46,997 nt of DNA from Mycolicibacterium sphagni. GTDB lineage: Bacteria; Actinomycetota; Actinomycetes; Mycobacteriales; Mycobacteriaceae. The position numbers and the translations under genes are program-made. Under the pieces are notes generated by a model that worked only from the letters and a program-made list of their open reading frames with translations, had not been told where the DNA came from and searched no databases. The stretch spans positions 1 through 46,997 of the forward strand of contig NZ_NOZR01000037.1 of the NCBI RefSeq assembly GCF_002250655.1. The letters run 5' to 3'. Every line of letters starts with the position of its first letter. The stretch's first letter is position 1. This document shows positions 16,993-26,140 of this stretch, in pieces.

Positions 16993-18051
16993 CTAGATCG
17001 CGGACCCGACTGCCTCGGCCAGCGAGCCGAAACCACCGGCGCGCAGCCGCTCCGCGATTCCGTCGTGAATCTGCTTGGCCCACAAGCCGCCGCCGTAGAT
17101 GAACCCGGTATAGCCCTGGAGCAGCGACGCTCCCGCGGTGATGCGCTCCCAGGCGTCGTCGGCCGTCTCGATGCCGCCGACGCTGATCAGCACCTGCTTG
17201 CCACCGACCCGCCCGTACAGCCGACGCAGGATCTCCAACGACCGGCGTGCCACCGGCGGCCCGGAGATCCCGCCGGCCCCAAGGTCGTTCACGCCGGGTG
17301 TACGCAGGCCGGCCCGCGAGATCGTGGTGTTGGTCGCCACGATGCCGGCCAGCCCGAGCTCCACCGAAAGATCGGCCACGGCGTCGACATCCTCGTCGGA
17401 CAGATCGGGGGCGATCTTCACCAGCACCGGGGCTGTCGTCTCGCCCAGCACGGCCGACAGGATGGGACGCAAGGATTCCACCGCCTGCAGATCGCGCAGT
17501 CCTGGGGTGTTGGGGGAGCTGACGTTGACCACCAGGTAGTCGGCCAGCGGGCCGAGTAGCCGTGCGCTGCAGCGATAGTCCTCGGCGGCCAGCTCCGGCG
17601 GAGTGATCTTCGACTTGCCGATGTTCACCCCGATCGGTCCGTCGGGCCGCTTGCGGGCCAGCTGCAGCGCCAGCTGCCCGGCGCCGTGATTGTTGAACCC
17701 CATGCGGTTGAGCAGTGCCCGGTCCTCGGCCAGCCGGAACAGCCGTGGCTGCGGGTTGCCCGGCTGCGGTTGGGCGGTCACGGTGCCCACCTCGGCATAG
17801 CCGAATCCCAGTGCCCCCCAGGTGCTCAGCCCCAGGCCGTCCTTGTCGAACCCGGCGGCCAGCCCGAGCGGACCGGGGAAGGGCACGCCGAAAACAGTGC
17901 TGGCCAGCACCGGATCCTGCGGGGCGAGGCGGGCGCGCAGAGGGCGGCGGGTGAACTCGGCTGCCGTGGCCGCGCGCAGGGAAGCGAACACCAGCGTGTG
18001 GATACGTTCGGGGGGCATCAGGAAGAATGCCCGCCGCAGCGCTTTGTACAT
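16993..18051 (-). CDS. pyrD: Dihydroorotate dehydrogenase (quinone), class 2
   Basis: The 352-residue enzyme oxidises dihydroorotate to orotate in pyrimidine synthesis, passing electrons through FMN to menaquinone. Class 2 features are the N-terminal membrane-associating helices (MYKALRRAFFLMPPERIHTL), LAAGFDKDG, RMGFNNHG, the catalytic Ser in VNVSSPNTPGL, and SVGGIETADDAWERI. ATG 18051 overlaps the stop of the upstream small gene by one base (TGATG), so translation is coupled. It converges with the aspartic-protease-like gene with only 4 bp between stops. Confidence 0.97.
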   Translation of the reverse strand: MYKALRRAFFLMPPERIHTLVFASLRAATAAEFTRRPLRARLAPQDPVLASTVFGVPFPGPLGLAAGFDKDGLGLSTWGALGFGYAEVGTVTAQPQPGNPQPRLFRLAEDRALLNRMGFNNHGAGQLALQLARKRPDGPIGVNIGKSKITPPELAAEDYRCSARLLGPLADYLVVNVSSPNTPGLRDLQAVESLRPILSAVLGETTAPVLVKIAPDLSDEDVDAVADLSVELGLAGIVATNTTISRAGLRTPGVNDLGAGGISGPPVARRSLEILRRLYGRVGGKQVLISVGGIETADDAWERITAGASLLQGYTGFIYGGGLWAKQIHDGIAERLRAGGFGSLAEAVGSAI

Positions 18052-18281
18052 CACAGCTCGGGCTGGTCTGCGGTGTGACCGTTGACACGAGATTTCTTGC
18101 GCCGCAACAGCACTCGTCGGCTTCCGTCGGTGTAGAGCCGCACTCGGGTGAGCTCCCAGCCGCGGTATTCGGCCTCGATGGACAGTCGTGTCGAGGCACT
18201 GATGCGGGTCACGTCCGGAGGCAACCGAAGAGGGATCCACTCGTACTCGTCGGACAGCTCGACTTCCCAGCTCGCCGGCAT
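18051..18281 (-). CDS. DUF5703-type small protein, 76 aa
   Basis: This short acidic-then-basic protein (SDEYEWIPLRLPPDVTR at the start and a tail ending RRKKSRVNGHTADQPEL) fits the actinobacterial DUF5703 family as I remember it. There is no signal peptide or membrane segment. It lies between lppL and pyrD on the same strand with a 20-bp gap before it and a one-base overlap with pyrD after it. The start ATG 18281 gives the usual family length. No function is known. Confidence 0.75.
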   Translation of the reverse strand: MPASWEVELSDEYEWIPLRLPPDVTRISASTRLSIEAEYRGWELTRVRLYTDGSRRVLLRRKKSRVNGHTADQPEL

Positions 18282-18301
18282 CCGGCCCCGACCCGCCGCG
18301 C

Positions 18302-19333
18302 TCACCGGACACCGGCCGCGTTGCGGATCATCTGCACGCCGGCACCCGTTGCCGACACGACGTACAGCGTGTCGGACGAGTCGTCGTAAGCCAGCGAGTT
18401 CGGTTGCTGCACGGTCGGGTAACGCACCTTTTCCACGGGAATACCAGTAGCTAAATCGTAACCAACGACCATATTCGCCGCGGTCTGAGAAACCCACGCC
18501 AAATTCCGCGATCCCGCCAGCCCGTACGGGGCCTCCGGAACGGGGTAGGCCTGCCGCTCGATCAGGGGATCCACCCCGAACACCAGCAGCTGCCCGCCCC
18601 GGGTGTCGGCCACCAGTACCCGGCCCAGCGGGTCGGCGACCAGGGTGGTGGCCCCTTCGCCGGCACGCAGTGCTTGCCCGGTCTGCCCGTCGCTGTTCAG
18701 AGATGTCACCGAAGTCTGACCGCGGTCCAGGACGACGGCATTGTTCCCCTCGGTGACGATCGCGTCGACGCGCGCGAAAATCTTCACCTTCTCGGCGACG
18801 GCGGTCTCCGAACCCATCGTGTAGGCGGTGCCGTCGGCGCTGCCCAGGACCAGTCGGCCGTCGGCGCGCCGGGCGATCGCGGTGAAGTCGGTGCCCGACT
18901 CGTCGTTGATGGACACCGGCGCCGCGGTGCCGGCCGCCAAGTCGACGGTGAAGTAGCCGCCCCGGGTGGACAGATACGCCGCGCCCTGACTGTCACCGGC
19001 GATCGCGGTGGCCGGACCGGGCAGGGTGAGTTCGCGGGTGACGCCGGAGACCCCGAACAGCGTCAGCGTTGACGGCGACTGCGGGTCGGAGCCGGGGGCC
19101 AAGACTGCGAGCGATGCGGTGCGGGAGTCGAAGATCGCAGCCTCTGGGCGTCCGCTGAGCGGCATCAACTCGCCTGCCGGGCGGGTAGCTGGGGGTGGAG
19201 ACACCGCGGGCGCGGCCGGCTCGATGGTGGGCGGCGGGGCGCTCAGTGGGTTCGACGAACACCCGGCCGTAATTGCCGCGGACGCCAGAAACATGGCCGT
19301 CCACCTGCGCAAACCAGCCATGCTTACGAGCAT
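18302..19333 (-). CDS. lppL: Beta-propeller lipoprotein, LppL-like
   Basis: The protein of about 343 residues has a signal peptide with a lipobox ITAGC and a Pro/Ala-rich linker. Six or so repeated segments follow that look like NHL/SMP-30 or YVTN-type beta-propeller blades (for example DPLGRVLVADTRGGQLLVFG and DDSSDTLYVVSATGAGVQMI). It sits directly upstream of DUF5703 and pyrD, as lppL does before pyrD in M. tuberculosis. ATG 19333 is chosen because a GAGGG precedes it; ATG 19321 would also leave a complete signal peptide. The function is unknown; extracytoplasmic scaffolding or binding is plausible. Confidence 0.85.
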   Translation of the reverse strand: MLVSMAGLRRWTAMFLASAAITAGCSSNPLSAPPPTIEPAAPAVSPPPATRPAGELMPLSGRPEAAIFDSRTASLAVLAPGSDPQSPSTLTLFGVSGVTRELTLPGPATAIAGDSQGAAYLSTRGGYFTVDLAAGTAAPVSINDESGTDFTAIARRADGRLVLGSADGTAYTMGSETAVAEKVKIFARVDAIVTEGNNAVVLDRGQTSVTSLNSDGQTGQALRAGEGATTLVADPLGRVLVADTRGGQLLVFGVDPLIERQAYPVPEAPYGLAGSRNLAWVSQTAANMVVGYDLATGIPVEKVRYPTVQQPNSLAYDDSSDTLYVVSATGAGVQMIRNAAGVR

Positions 19334-19473
19334 TGCCAACGGGTAGCCCTCAACGTGTTCACGATCGAGCGACGATGTCGCCCACTGTCGAAGACGAAGT
19401 CTAAGCGTGGGCGAGGAAGACACTTTGACGTGATTGTCTTTTCTCGCGCCGTAACCCGCGTTATGGTGACCCC

Positions 19474-19785
19474 ATGACCTTGGCCGTGACATCGGAGTCC
19501 GACAGGCGAGAGTTTGCCATCGAAGACATCTCCACTGGTGTGTTTGCCAGCGGATTTGGTCACCTCGGTGATGGCCGCAGCTTCTCGTTCCGGGTCCACC
19601 GTGCCCAGCTCCTCATCGAGGTCTACCACCCCCGGCTGGCCGGCCCGGTGCCCCACGAGGAGGACGTGGTGGCGACCGCCGCCCGCAGCCTCACCGACTT
19701 CGATGTCGATGACGAGCGCAGCCTGACCGCCGCCGTGCGCGACGCGGTGGCGGCCGCCCAGCCGGTGGCCCGCCCGACGCGCTGA
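19474..19785 (+). CDS. Conserved hypothetical protein, 103 aa
   Basis: A soluble, acidic protein with no signal peptide. It contains FSFRVHRAQLLIEVYHPRL and an Ala-rich C-terminal helix. It lies where Rv2137c would be in M. tuberculosis, just ahead of uppP, but I cannot confirm the homology. The 140 bp between it and lppL must hold two divergent promoters. Codon use is typical of the region, so I take it as real. Confidence 0.7.
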   Translation: MTLAVTSESDRREFAIEDISTGVFASGFGHLGDGRSFSFRVHRAQLLIEVYHPRLAGPVPHEEDVVATAARSLTDFDVDDERSLTAAVRDAVAAAQPVARPTR

Positions 19786-19816
19786 TACACCCGGTCTATC
19801 CAGTACGGTCGGCGGC

Positions 19817-20665
19817 GTGGATGTCGCGCCGATGTCGTGGTTGCAGGTCGTCGTTCTGTCGATCGTCCAGGGCCTGACGGAATTCCTGCCGATCTCGTCG
19901 TCGAGCCACCTGGCGATCGTGTCTCGGGTGTTCTTCTCTGCGGACGCGGGTGCGTCGTTCACGGCGGTGTCCCAGTTGGGCACCGAGGCCGCGGTGGTCA
20001 TTTACTTCGCCCGCGATATCTGGCGGATCCTCACGGCGTGGTTCAACGGCCTGTTCGTCAAGTCCCATCGAGACAACATCGACTACCGCATGGGCTGGTA
20101 CGTCATCATCGGCACGCTGCCCATCGTGGTGATCGGCGTGGCCTTCAAGGAGTTGATCCGCGGCGAGGTTCGTAATCTGTGGGTGATTGCCACCGCGATG
20201 CTGGTGTTCTCCGCCGTCATCGCCGCCGCCGAGTACGTCGGCAGGCAGAGCCGCCACGCCGATCAGCTGACCTGGAAAGACGGCCTGCTCGTCGGTCTGG
20301 CGCAGTGCTTGGCTCTGGTGCCGGGAGTGTCCCGGTCCGGGTCGACGATCAGTGCCGGCCTGTTCCTGGGCCTCGATCGCCCGCTGTCGGCGAGATTTGG
20401 CTTCCTGCTTGGCATTCCGGCCGTCTTGGCTTCAGGATTATTCTCGCTGCCGGACGCCTTCCATCCGGTGACCGAGGGGATGAGCGCCACCGGGCCGCAA
20501 CTGCTGGTATCGGTGGTCATCACGTTCGTCGTCGGCTACGCGGCGATCGCCTGGCTGCTGCGCTTCGTCGCCAACCACGCGATGTACTGGTTCGTTGGCT
20601 ACCGGGTGGTGCTATCGCTGGTCCTGATGGGGCTGTTGGCGACAGGTGTGGTGGCGGCGAGATGA
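19817..20665 (+). CDS. uppP: Undecaprenyl-diphosphatase (UppP/BacA)
   Basis: This integral membrane enzyme dephosphorylates undecaprenyl (or decaprenyl) pyrophosphate to recycle the peptidoglycan and arabinogalactan lipid carrier. The family motifs are GLTEFLPISSSSHL near the N terminus, with the catalytic Glu and Ser/His, and LALVPGVSRSGSTI in the second half. About seven hydrophobic segments are visible. GTG 19817 gives 282 residues. ATG 19832 (MSWLQVVVLS) matches the usual mycobacterial N terminus and may be the true start. Its TGA overlaps the next ATG (ATGA), coupling it to the phosphatase gene. Confidence 0.95.
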   Translation: MDVAPMSWLQVVVLSIVQGLTEFLPISSSSHLAIVSRVFFSADAGASFTAVSQLGTEAAVVIYFARDIWRILTAWFNGLFVKSHRDNIDYRMGWYVIIGTLPIVVIGVAFKELIRGEVRNLWVIATAMLVFSAVIAAAEYVGRQSRHADQLTWKDGLLVGLAQCLALVPGVSRSGSTISAGLFLGLDRPLSARFGFLLGIPAVLASGLFSLPDAFHPVTEGMSATGPQLLVSVVITFVVGYAAIAWLLRFVANHAMYWFVGYRVVLSLVLMGLLATGVVAAR

Positions 20666-21351
20666 CCGTCATACTGCTGCGGCACGGCCGCTCGACATCC
20701 AACACCGCCCACACGCTGGCCGGCCGCACCGAGGGCGTCCAACTCGACGAAAAGGGGCAGGACCAGGCGCAGGCGTTGGTGGACCGCGTCAAGAACCTGC
20801 CGATCAAGGCTTTGGTGCGGTCCCCGCTGCTGCGCTGCCGACTCACGCTGGAGCCGCTGGCCGCCGAGCTGGGTCTGGAGCCGCTGATCGACGAGCGCCT
20901 CGCCGAGGTCGACTACGGGCAGTGGACCGGTCGCGCGCTGAAGGACCTGGTGAAGGAGCCGCTGTGGTCGGTGGTGCAACACCAGCCGAGCGCGGCCGTC
21001 TTCCCTGGCGGTGAGGGCCTGGCGCAGGTACAGGCCCGCGCGGTCGCGGCGGTGCGCGAACATGACCGCCGACTGGCTGAAGAGCACGGCCACGACGTGC
21101 TGTGGATTGCCTGTACGCACGGTGATGTGATCAAGGCCGTCATCGCCGACGCGCTCGGCACGCATCTGGACAGCTTCCAGCGAATCACCGCCGATCCTGC
21201 GTCGATGAGTGTGATCCGCTACACGCCGATCCGTCCATTTGTGGTGCACGTCAACCACACCGGTGCTGAGCTCGCCTCGGCGCTGTCCGCACCGCCACCG
21301 GCAGCCGACGACAAGTCCGACGACGCCGTCGTGGGTGGGTCGACGGACTGA
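20662..21351 (+). CDS. Histidine phosphatase (phosphoglycerate mutase-like), Rv2135c type
   Basis: The 229-residue protein has the branch-1 histidine phosphatase motifs: ILLRHGRSTSN with the phospho-accepting His, SPLLRCRLT, EVDYGQWTG with the acid residue, and CTHGDVIKA with the second catalytic His. The C-terminal 30 residues are acidic and probably disordered. Many mycobacterial members are acid phosphatases and not mutases. ATG 20662 overlaps the uppP stop by 4 bp. DUF3090 follows after 63 bp. In other actinobacteria this trio with SCO1664 is also conserved, which suggests a shared but unknown process. Confidence 0.9.
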   Translation: MTVILLRHGRSTSNTAHTLAGRTEGVQLDEKGQDQAQALVDRVKNLPIKALVRSPLLRCRLTLEPLAAELGLEPLIDERLAEVDYGQWTGRALKDLVKEPLWSVVQHQPSAAVFPGGEGLAQVQARAVAAVREHDRRLAEEHGHDVLWIACTHGDVIKAVIADALGTHLDSFQRITADPASMSVIRYTPIRPFVVHVNHTGAELASALSAPPPAADDKSDDAVVGGSTD

Positions 21352-21414
21352 GTCCGGCTCGATTGTCTCGCCGAATTACGACTCAACTCCTTATGCCGGT
21401 ATTTTGGAAATAAC

Positions 21415-21999
21415 ATGGCCCGCGCAATTCACGTCTTCCGCACACCCGACCGATTCGTCGCCGGGACTGTCGGGCAGCCCGGAAACCGCACCTTCTACCT
21501 GCAGGCGGTGCACGACGCCCGGGTCATTTCCGTCATCCTGGAAAAACAGCAGGTTGCGGTGCTGGCCGAGCGCATCGCTGCCCTGCTCGTCGAGATCAAC
21601 CGCCGGTTCGGCACGCCGCTGCCGCCGGAGACCGACATCGACGACCTCAGCCCGCTCATCACTCCGGTGGATGCCGAGTTCCGGGTCGGCACGATGGGGC
21701 TGGGCTGGGATTCGGAGGCGCAGACCGTCGTCGTCGAACTGCTGGCCGTCTCCGACACCGAATTCGATGCGTCCGTGGTGCTCGACGATGCCGAGGAAGG
21801 TCCCGACGCGGTCCGGGTTTTCCTGACCCCCGAGTCGGCCCGCCAGTTCGCGTCCCGGTCCCATCGCGTGATCTCCGCCGGCCGTCCGCCATGCCCGCTC
21901 TGCGACGAGCCGCTCGATCCCGAGGGGCACATCTGCGTGCGTACCAACGGATATCGACGTGGCGCACTCGGCGGAGTCGATGACGATCTGGACTCGTGA
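21415..21999 (+). CDS. DUF3090 domain protein
   Basis: The 194-residue protein fits DUF3090 in length and in its ends. It begins with a compact beta-rich region (RAIHVFRTPDRFVAGTVG) and finishes with a small metal-binding knuckle, CPLCDEPLDPEGHIC, in which Cys, Cys, His and Cys can bind zinc. Its GTGA stop/start overlap with the SCO1664-type gene indicates translational coupling. The function is not established. Confidence 0.9.
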   Translation: MARAIHVFRTPDRFVAGTVGQPGNRTFYLQAVHDARVISVILEKQQVAVLAERIAALLVEINRRFGTPLPPETDIDDLSPLITPVDAEFRVGTMGLGWDSEAQTVVVELLAVSDTEFDASVVLDDAEEGPDAVRVFLTPESARQFASRSHRVISAGRPPCPLCDEPLDPEGHICVRTNGYRRGALGGVDDDLDS

Positions 22000-22814
22000 C
22001 GGGCACCGACGAGGCGGCGGCCCGGGAGGCGTTGCGCTGCGGTGAGCTCACGATCCTGGGACGGATCCGCTCGGCCAGCAACGCCACCTTCCTCTGCGAG
22101 GCGAACTGGTCCGACCAGGTCGTGCATTGCGTGTACAAGCCGGTCGCCGGTGAGCAGCCGCTGTGGGATTTCCCCGACGGCACATTGGCGGGCCGGGAGT
22201 TGGGCGCCTATTTGGTGTCGGCCGCACTGGGCTGGAACATTGTGCCGCACACTATCATTCGCGACGGGCCAGCCGGCCCGGGGATGCTGCAGCTGTGGGT
22301 CGACCAACCCGGCGACAGTGACGACGGCGAACCTGAAGGACCTGATCTGGTAGACCTGTGCCCGGCCGGATCGGTTCCGCCGGGCTATCTTTCGGTGCTG
22401 CACGCCTACGACTACGCCGGTAATGATGTCACGCTGGTACACGCCGACGACGCACGGCTGCGCCGGATGGCGGTCTTCGACGTGATCGTCAACAACGCCG
22501 ACCGCAAGGGTGGGCACATCCTGACCGGGGTGGACAACCGGGTCTATGGTGTCGACCACGGCGTCTCGTTGCACGTCCAGGACAAGCTGCGCACGGTGCT
22601 GTGGGGTTGGGCGGGAAAGCCCGTCGACGACGAGACGCTGCAGTCGGTTTCCGCCCTGGGTGACCAGCTGGCCGGCCCGCTGGGCGAACAGCTGCGCGAG
22701 CACATCACCCCCGCGGAGGTCGCCGCGTTGCGCAGGCGCATCCGTTCGCTGTTGGCCGAGCCGGTGATGCCCGGGCCCGACCGGCACCGGCCGATTCCCT
22801 GGCCGGCCTTCTGA
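21996..22814 (+). CDS. SCO1664-family PI3/PI4-kinase-like protein
   Basis: The 272-residue protein is the usual partner of DUF3090 proteins. It shows a kinase-like core: CVYKPVAGEQPLWDFPDGTL (nucleotide-binding Lys and the conserved Pro-rich loop), then the catalytic stretch VFDVIVNNADRKGGH and the metal-binding GVDHGVSLH. These resemble phosphatidylinositol-kinase-type folds, but a lipid substrate is not implied. GTG 21996 overlaps the DUF3090 stop. The function is unknown. Confidence 0.87.
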   Translation: MTGTDEAAAREALRCGELTILGRIRSASNATFLCEANWSDQVVHCVYKPVAGEQPLWDFPDGTLAGRELGAYLVSAALGWNIVPHTIIRDGPAGPGMLQLWVDQPGDSDDGEPEGPDLVDLCPAGSVPPGYLSVLHAYDYAGNDVTLVHADDARLRRMAVFDVIVNNADRKGGHILTGVDNRVYGVDHGVSLHVQDKLRTVLWGWAGKPVDDETLQSVSALGDQLAGPLGEQLREHITPAEVAALRRRIRSLLAEPVMPGPDRHRPIPWPAF

Positions 22815-22871
22815 CGCCTCGTGCCGCGGGGCGACCTGCGGCGCCGATCATGATTCGGCGATACTGGCCTG

Positions 22872-23663
22872 ATGACGATGACCGACGCGGCGCTGGCCGC
22901 CGACCTCGCCGAGGAGGCGGGCCGGCTCCTGCTGTCGGTGCGTGAGGAGATCGGCTTCGACTTTCCGCCCGCGCTGGGCGACGCCGGTGACGTGCGGGCC
23001 AACGCCCTGATCCTGCGCCGCCTGCGCGCTGAGCGGCCCGGTGACGCGGTGCTTTCGGAAGAGGCGTACGACGACCTCAAGCGGCTCAACGCCGACCGCG
23101 TATGGATCATCGACCCCCTGGACGGGACCCGCGAGTTCTCGCTGCCGCGACGGGCCGACTGGGCGGTCCATGTGGCGCTGTGGCAGCGCAACGGAGCCGC
23201 CGGGCCGGCCACATCGGATGGCGCCGGACCGGACGGCAGCATCACCGACGCCGCGGTCGCACTGCCGGCCACCGGCGAGGTTTTTCGGTCGGACACGGTG
23301 ACCGCGCCGCCACCGGCACCCTCCGGGCCGATCCGGATCACGGCGAGTTCCAACCGTCCGCCCGCGGTCCTGTGGCGGCTGCGCGATCGCCTCGACATCG
23401 AGTTTCTCCGGATCGGGTCGGCCGGCGCCAAGGCGATGGCGGTGGTGCGCGGCGACGCCGACGCCTATATTCACGCCGGCGGCCAGTGGGAGTGGGACTC
23501 GGCCGCACCGGCCGGCGTGGTGCAGGCTGCCGGCCTGCATGCCACCCGGATCGACGGGTCGCCGCTGCGCTACAACCAGCCCGATCCGTACCTGCCGGAT
23601 CTGCTGATGTGCCGCTCGGAGGTGGCCGACCTCCTGCTCGACGCTATGTGGCTGGCCAGTTGA
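22872..23663 (+). CDS. cysQ: 3'(2'),5'-bisphosphate nucleotidase (CysQ)
   Basis: The 263-residue protein belongs to the lithium-sensitive Mg-dependent phosphatases and would hydrolyse 3'-phosphoadenosine 5'-phosphate (PAP) from sulfate assimilation. Some homologues also accept inositol phosphates or fructose-1,6-bisphosphate. The motifs are VLSEEAYDD, IDPLDGTREF and, near the C terminus, GQWEWDSAAPAGV. An in-frame ATG two codons downstream (22878) is an alternative start. It precedes mshC by 110 bp, as in M. tuberculosis, linking sulfur assimilation with mycothiol formation. Confidence 0.93.
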   Translation: MTMTDAALAADLAEEAGRLLLSVREEIGFDFPPALGDAGDVRANALILRRLRAERPGDAVLSEEAYDDLKRLNADRVWIIDPLDGTREFSLPRRADWAVHVALWQRNGAAGPATSDGAGPDGSITDAAVALPATGEVFRSDTVTAPPPAPSGPIRITASSNRPPAVLWRLRDRLDIEFLRIGSAGAKAMAVVRGDADAYIHAGGQWEWDSAAPAGVVQAAGLHATRIDGSPLRYNQPDPYLPDLLMCRSEVADLLLDAMWLAS

Positions 23664-23773
23664 CGGCAGGTGAGGGAATCAATCCGTCCGCTTCGTTGTC
23701 ACTGTGTGGCGAGAAGGCCGGTCCACTCACCACCCGGAGAGCAGTGAACAGCGAACCCCTTAGAGTCGACGCC

Positions 23774-25012
23774 ATGCAGTCGTGGCCGGCCGTCGATATC
23801 CCGCAGCTGCCGGGCCGTGGGCCGGCGCTGCGCCTTTTCGACAGCGCCGATCGCCAGGTCCGCCCGACCGCGCCGGGGGAGACCGCGACGATGTACGTCT
23901 GCGGCATCACCCCCTACGACGCCACCCACCTCGGTCACGCCGCCACCTACTTGGCGTTCGACCTCGTCCACCGGGTGTGGCTCGACGGCGGCCACAGCGT
24001 GCATTACGTGCAGAACATCACCGACGTCGACGACCCGCTGTTCGAACGGGCCAACCGCGACGGCATCGACTGGCGCGAGCTCGGTGCGCGGGAAACCCAG
24101 CTGTTCCGTGAGGACATGACCGCATTGCGGGTATTGCCACCGCGTGACTACGTCGCCGCTACCGACACGATTGGCGAGGTCATCGAGCTGGTCGAGAAGA
24201 TGCTGGCCTCCGGCGCGGCCTACGCGGTCGACGACGCCGAATACCCCGACATCTACTACCGTGCCGACGCCACCACCCAGTTCGGTTACGAGTCCGGCTA
24301 CGACCGCGACACGATGATGCGGCTGTTCGCCGAGCGCGGCGGCGACCCGGACCGTTCCGGTAAGGCCGATCCACTCGACGCGCTGCTGTGGCGGGCGGCC
24401 CGTCCTGACGAGCCCAGCTGGCCCGCGCCGTTCGGTGCGGGCAGGCCGGGCTGGCATGTGGAGTGTGCAGCGATTGCGTTGAACCGCATCGGTTTCGGGT
24501 TCGACGTCCAGGGCGGCGGCAGTGACCTGGTGTTCCCGCACCACGAGTTCTCGGCCGCGCACGCCGAATGTGTCACGGGGGAGCGCAGGTTCGCGCGCCA
24601 CTACGTGCACGCGGGGATGATCGGCTGGGATGGCCACAAGATGTCTAAGAGCCGCGGCAACCTGGTGTTGGTGTCCCGGTTGCGGGAGCAGGGCGTGGAC
24701 CCGGCGGCCATCCGGCTCGGCTTGCTGGCCGGGCACTATCGCAGCGACCGGTACTGGAGCGACGCAGTGCTTGAGGAGGCAAACGCGCGGTTGCATCGCT
24801 GGCGCTCGGCCGCCGCACTGCCCGCAGGCCCGGACGCGGCAGACGTCGTGGGGCGGTTGCGCCAGTATCTGGCCGACGACCTCGACACCCCCAAAGCGCT
24901 TGCTGCCGTTGACGGCTGGGTCACCGACGCGCTGGAGTACGGCGGTCACCACGCCGCCGCGCCGACCGCAGTGGCAGCGGCGGTCGACGCGCTGCTGGGT
25001 GTGCCGCTCTAA
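23774..25012 (+). CDS. mshC: Mycothiol ligase: cysteine--GlcN-inositol ligase
   Basis: The 412-residue enzyme activates cysteine with ATP and joins it to glucosaminyl-inositol, the third enzymatic step unique to mycothiol. It is a class I cysteinyl-tRNA synthetase relative: MYVCGITPYDATHLGHA is the HIGH-like site, HKMSKSRGN is the KMSKS loop, and zinc ligands are provided by YVCG, WHVECAA and FPHHEFSAAHAEC. It lacks the tRNA-binding C-terminal part of CysS. ATG 23774 gives the normal length. A 5-bp stem with a 3-nt loop (25012-25024) lies at the 3-bp junction with the convergent fadE gene. Confidence 0.97.
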   Translation: MQSWPAVDIPQLPGRGPALRLFDSADRQVRPTAPGETATMYVCGITPYDATHLGHAATYLAFDLVHRVWLDGGHSVHYVQNITDVDDPLFERANRDGIDWRELGARETQLFREDMTALRVLPPRDYVAATDTIGEVIELVEKMLASGAAYAVDDAEYPDIYYRADATTQFGYESGYDRDTMMRLFAERGGDPDRSGKADPLDALLWRAARPDEPSWPAPFGAGRPGWHVECAAIALNRIGFGFDVQGGGSDLVFPHHEFSAAHAECVTGERRFARHYVHAGMIGWDGHKMSKSRGNLVLVSRLREQGVDPAAIRLGLLAGHYRSDRYWSDAVLEEANARLHRWRSAAALPAGPDAADVVGRLRQYLADDLDTPKALAAVDGWVTDALEYGGHHAAAPTAVAAAVDALLGVPL

Positions 25013-25015
25013 CGC

Positions 25016-26116
25016 TTAGAGCGTGACCACGCCGTAACTGCCCACCTGAGCACTCAGGAAGCGCAGCTGGTCGGTCGCCGAGCCGAGGGTCTGGTCGATC
25101 GCGGTCAGCCGCGCGGCGTAGTGGGCCACCGGGTATTCCGCCGTCACGCCAATGCCGCCGTGCATTTGGATCGACTCCTGGGCGATGTGGCGTCCCGACC
25201 GTCCACTCTGCAGCTTGGCCCGGGCCGCGACCACGGGATCGAGCCGACCGTCGCTGACGCACATGGCCGCGTAGTAGTTCATGCTGCGGGCCAGTTCCAG
25301 CGAGACGTACATGTCCGCCGCGCGCTGGGTGAGCGTCTGGAATGTCTTGAGCGGCACACCGAACTGCTTGCGGGCGTTCAGGTACTCCGTCGTCAGCCGC
25401 AGCGATTCGTCCATGGCGCCAACGGCTTCGGCGCACAGTGCGGACGAATACCGGATGAGCGCGGCGTGAATGCGGTCGCTGACATCGCCGTCGCCGAGCT
25501 GTTGGGCCGGGGCGTCGTCGAAGTCGATCTCCGCGCCGCGGAGTCCGTCGAAGGTGCGGTACGGGCGGCGGGTAGTCGCCGCGGCGTCGACGAGGAAGGT
25601 GCCGATCCCGCCGTCGGGGAGGCTGGCGGTGACAATGATGACGTCGGCGCTACCACCGGCCAGCACGGGGTTCTTGCGGCCGGTGATGCTCCAAGAGTCG
25701 CCGGTTTTGCTTGCGCGGGTGGACAACTCGTCGAGGCCGCGCAGGCCCTTCTCGGTGTGGGCCAGTGCGAGCAGCTTCTCACCTGCGGCGACGTCGTCGA
25801 GCAGCGCCCGTTGTTCGTCATTGCCGAGTTCGGCGATCAGGCTGCCGGGGATCAGCGCGGCGGTCGCGACCGGTTCAGGTGCCAGCCGGCGACCGATCTC
25901 GGTCATCACGACCATGATCTCGATCTGGCCGGACTCCTCGGGGTCGAATCCCAGTCCGAGAATGCCGATTTCGGCCAGCTGGCGCCACACGTCGCGGCTC
26001 CAGCCAAGCTCGGAGTCGACGATCTTGTTGCGGCTCTCGGTGTCGTACGTGCGCGAGAACACCTCGCGAGCGGTGTCGCGCAGGAGTTGCTGTTCGTCGG
26101 TCAGGTCAAAGTTCAT
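25016..26116 (-). CDS. Acyl-CoA dehydrogenase, smaller subunit of a pair
   Basis: The 366-residue protein has the ACAD fold: N-terminal helices (FDLTDEQQLLRDTAREVF), a middle beta domain that is shorter than usual and lacks the full FAD-stacking sequence, and the C-terminal helical domain with IQMHGGIGVTAEYPVAHY. It follows another ACAD gene by 24 bp. Mycobacteria often encode such pairs as obligate alpha2-beta2 enzymes (FadE17/18, FadE26/27, FadE28/29) acting on steroid or branched acyl-CoA. I infer the same here. The substrate is not readable. M. tuberculosis lacks this pair at this position as I recall. Confidence 0.9.
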   Translation of the reverse strand: MNFDLTDEQQLLRDTAREVFSRTYDTESRNKIVDSELGWSRDVWRQLAEIGILGLGFDPEESGQIEIMVVMTEIGRRLAPEPVATAALIPGSLIAELGNDEQRALLDDVAAGEKLLALAHTEKGLRGLDELSTRASKTGDSWSITGRKNPVLAGGSADVIIVTASLPDGGIGTFLVDAAATTRRPYRTFDGLRGAEIDFDDAPAQQLGDGDVSDRIHAALIRYSSALCAEAVGAMDESLRLTTEYLNARKQFGVPLKTFQTLTQRAADMYVSLELARSMNYYAAMCVSDGRLDPVVAARAKLQSGRSGRHIAQESIQMHGGIGVTAEYPVAHYAARLTAIDQTLGSATDQLRFLSAQVGSYGVVTL

Positions 26117-26140
26117 GGCCGGCCCTCTCCGGAATAGATG

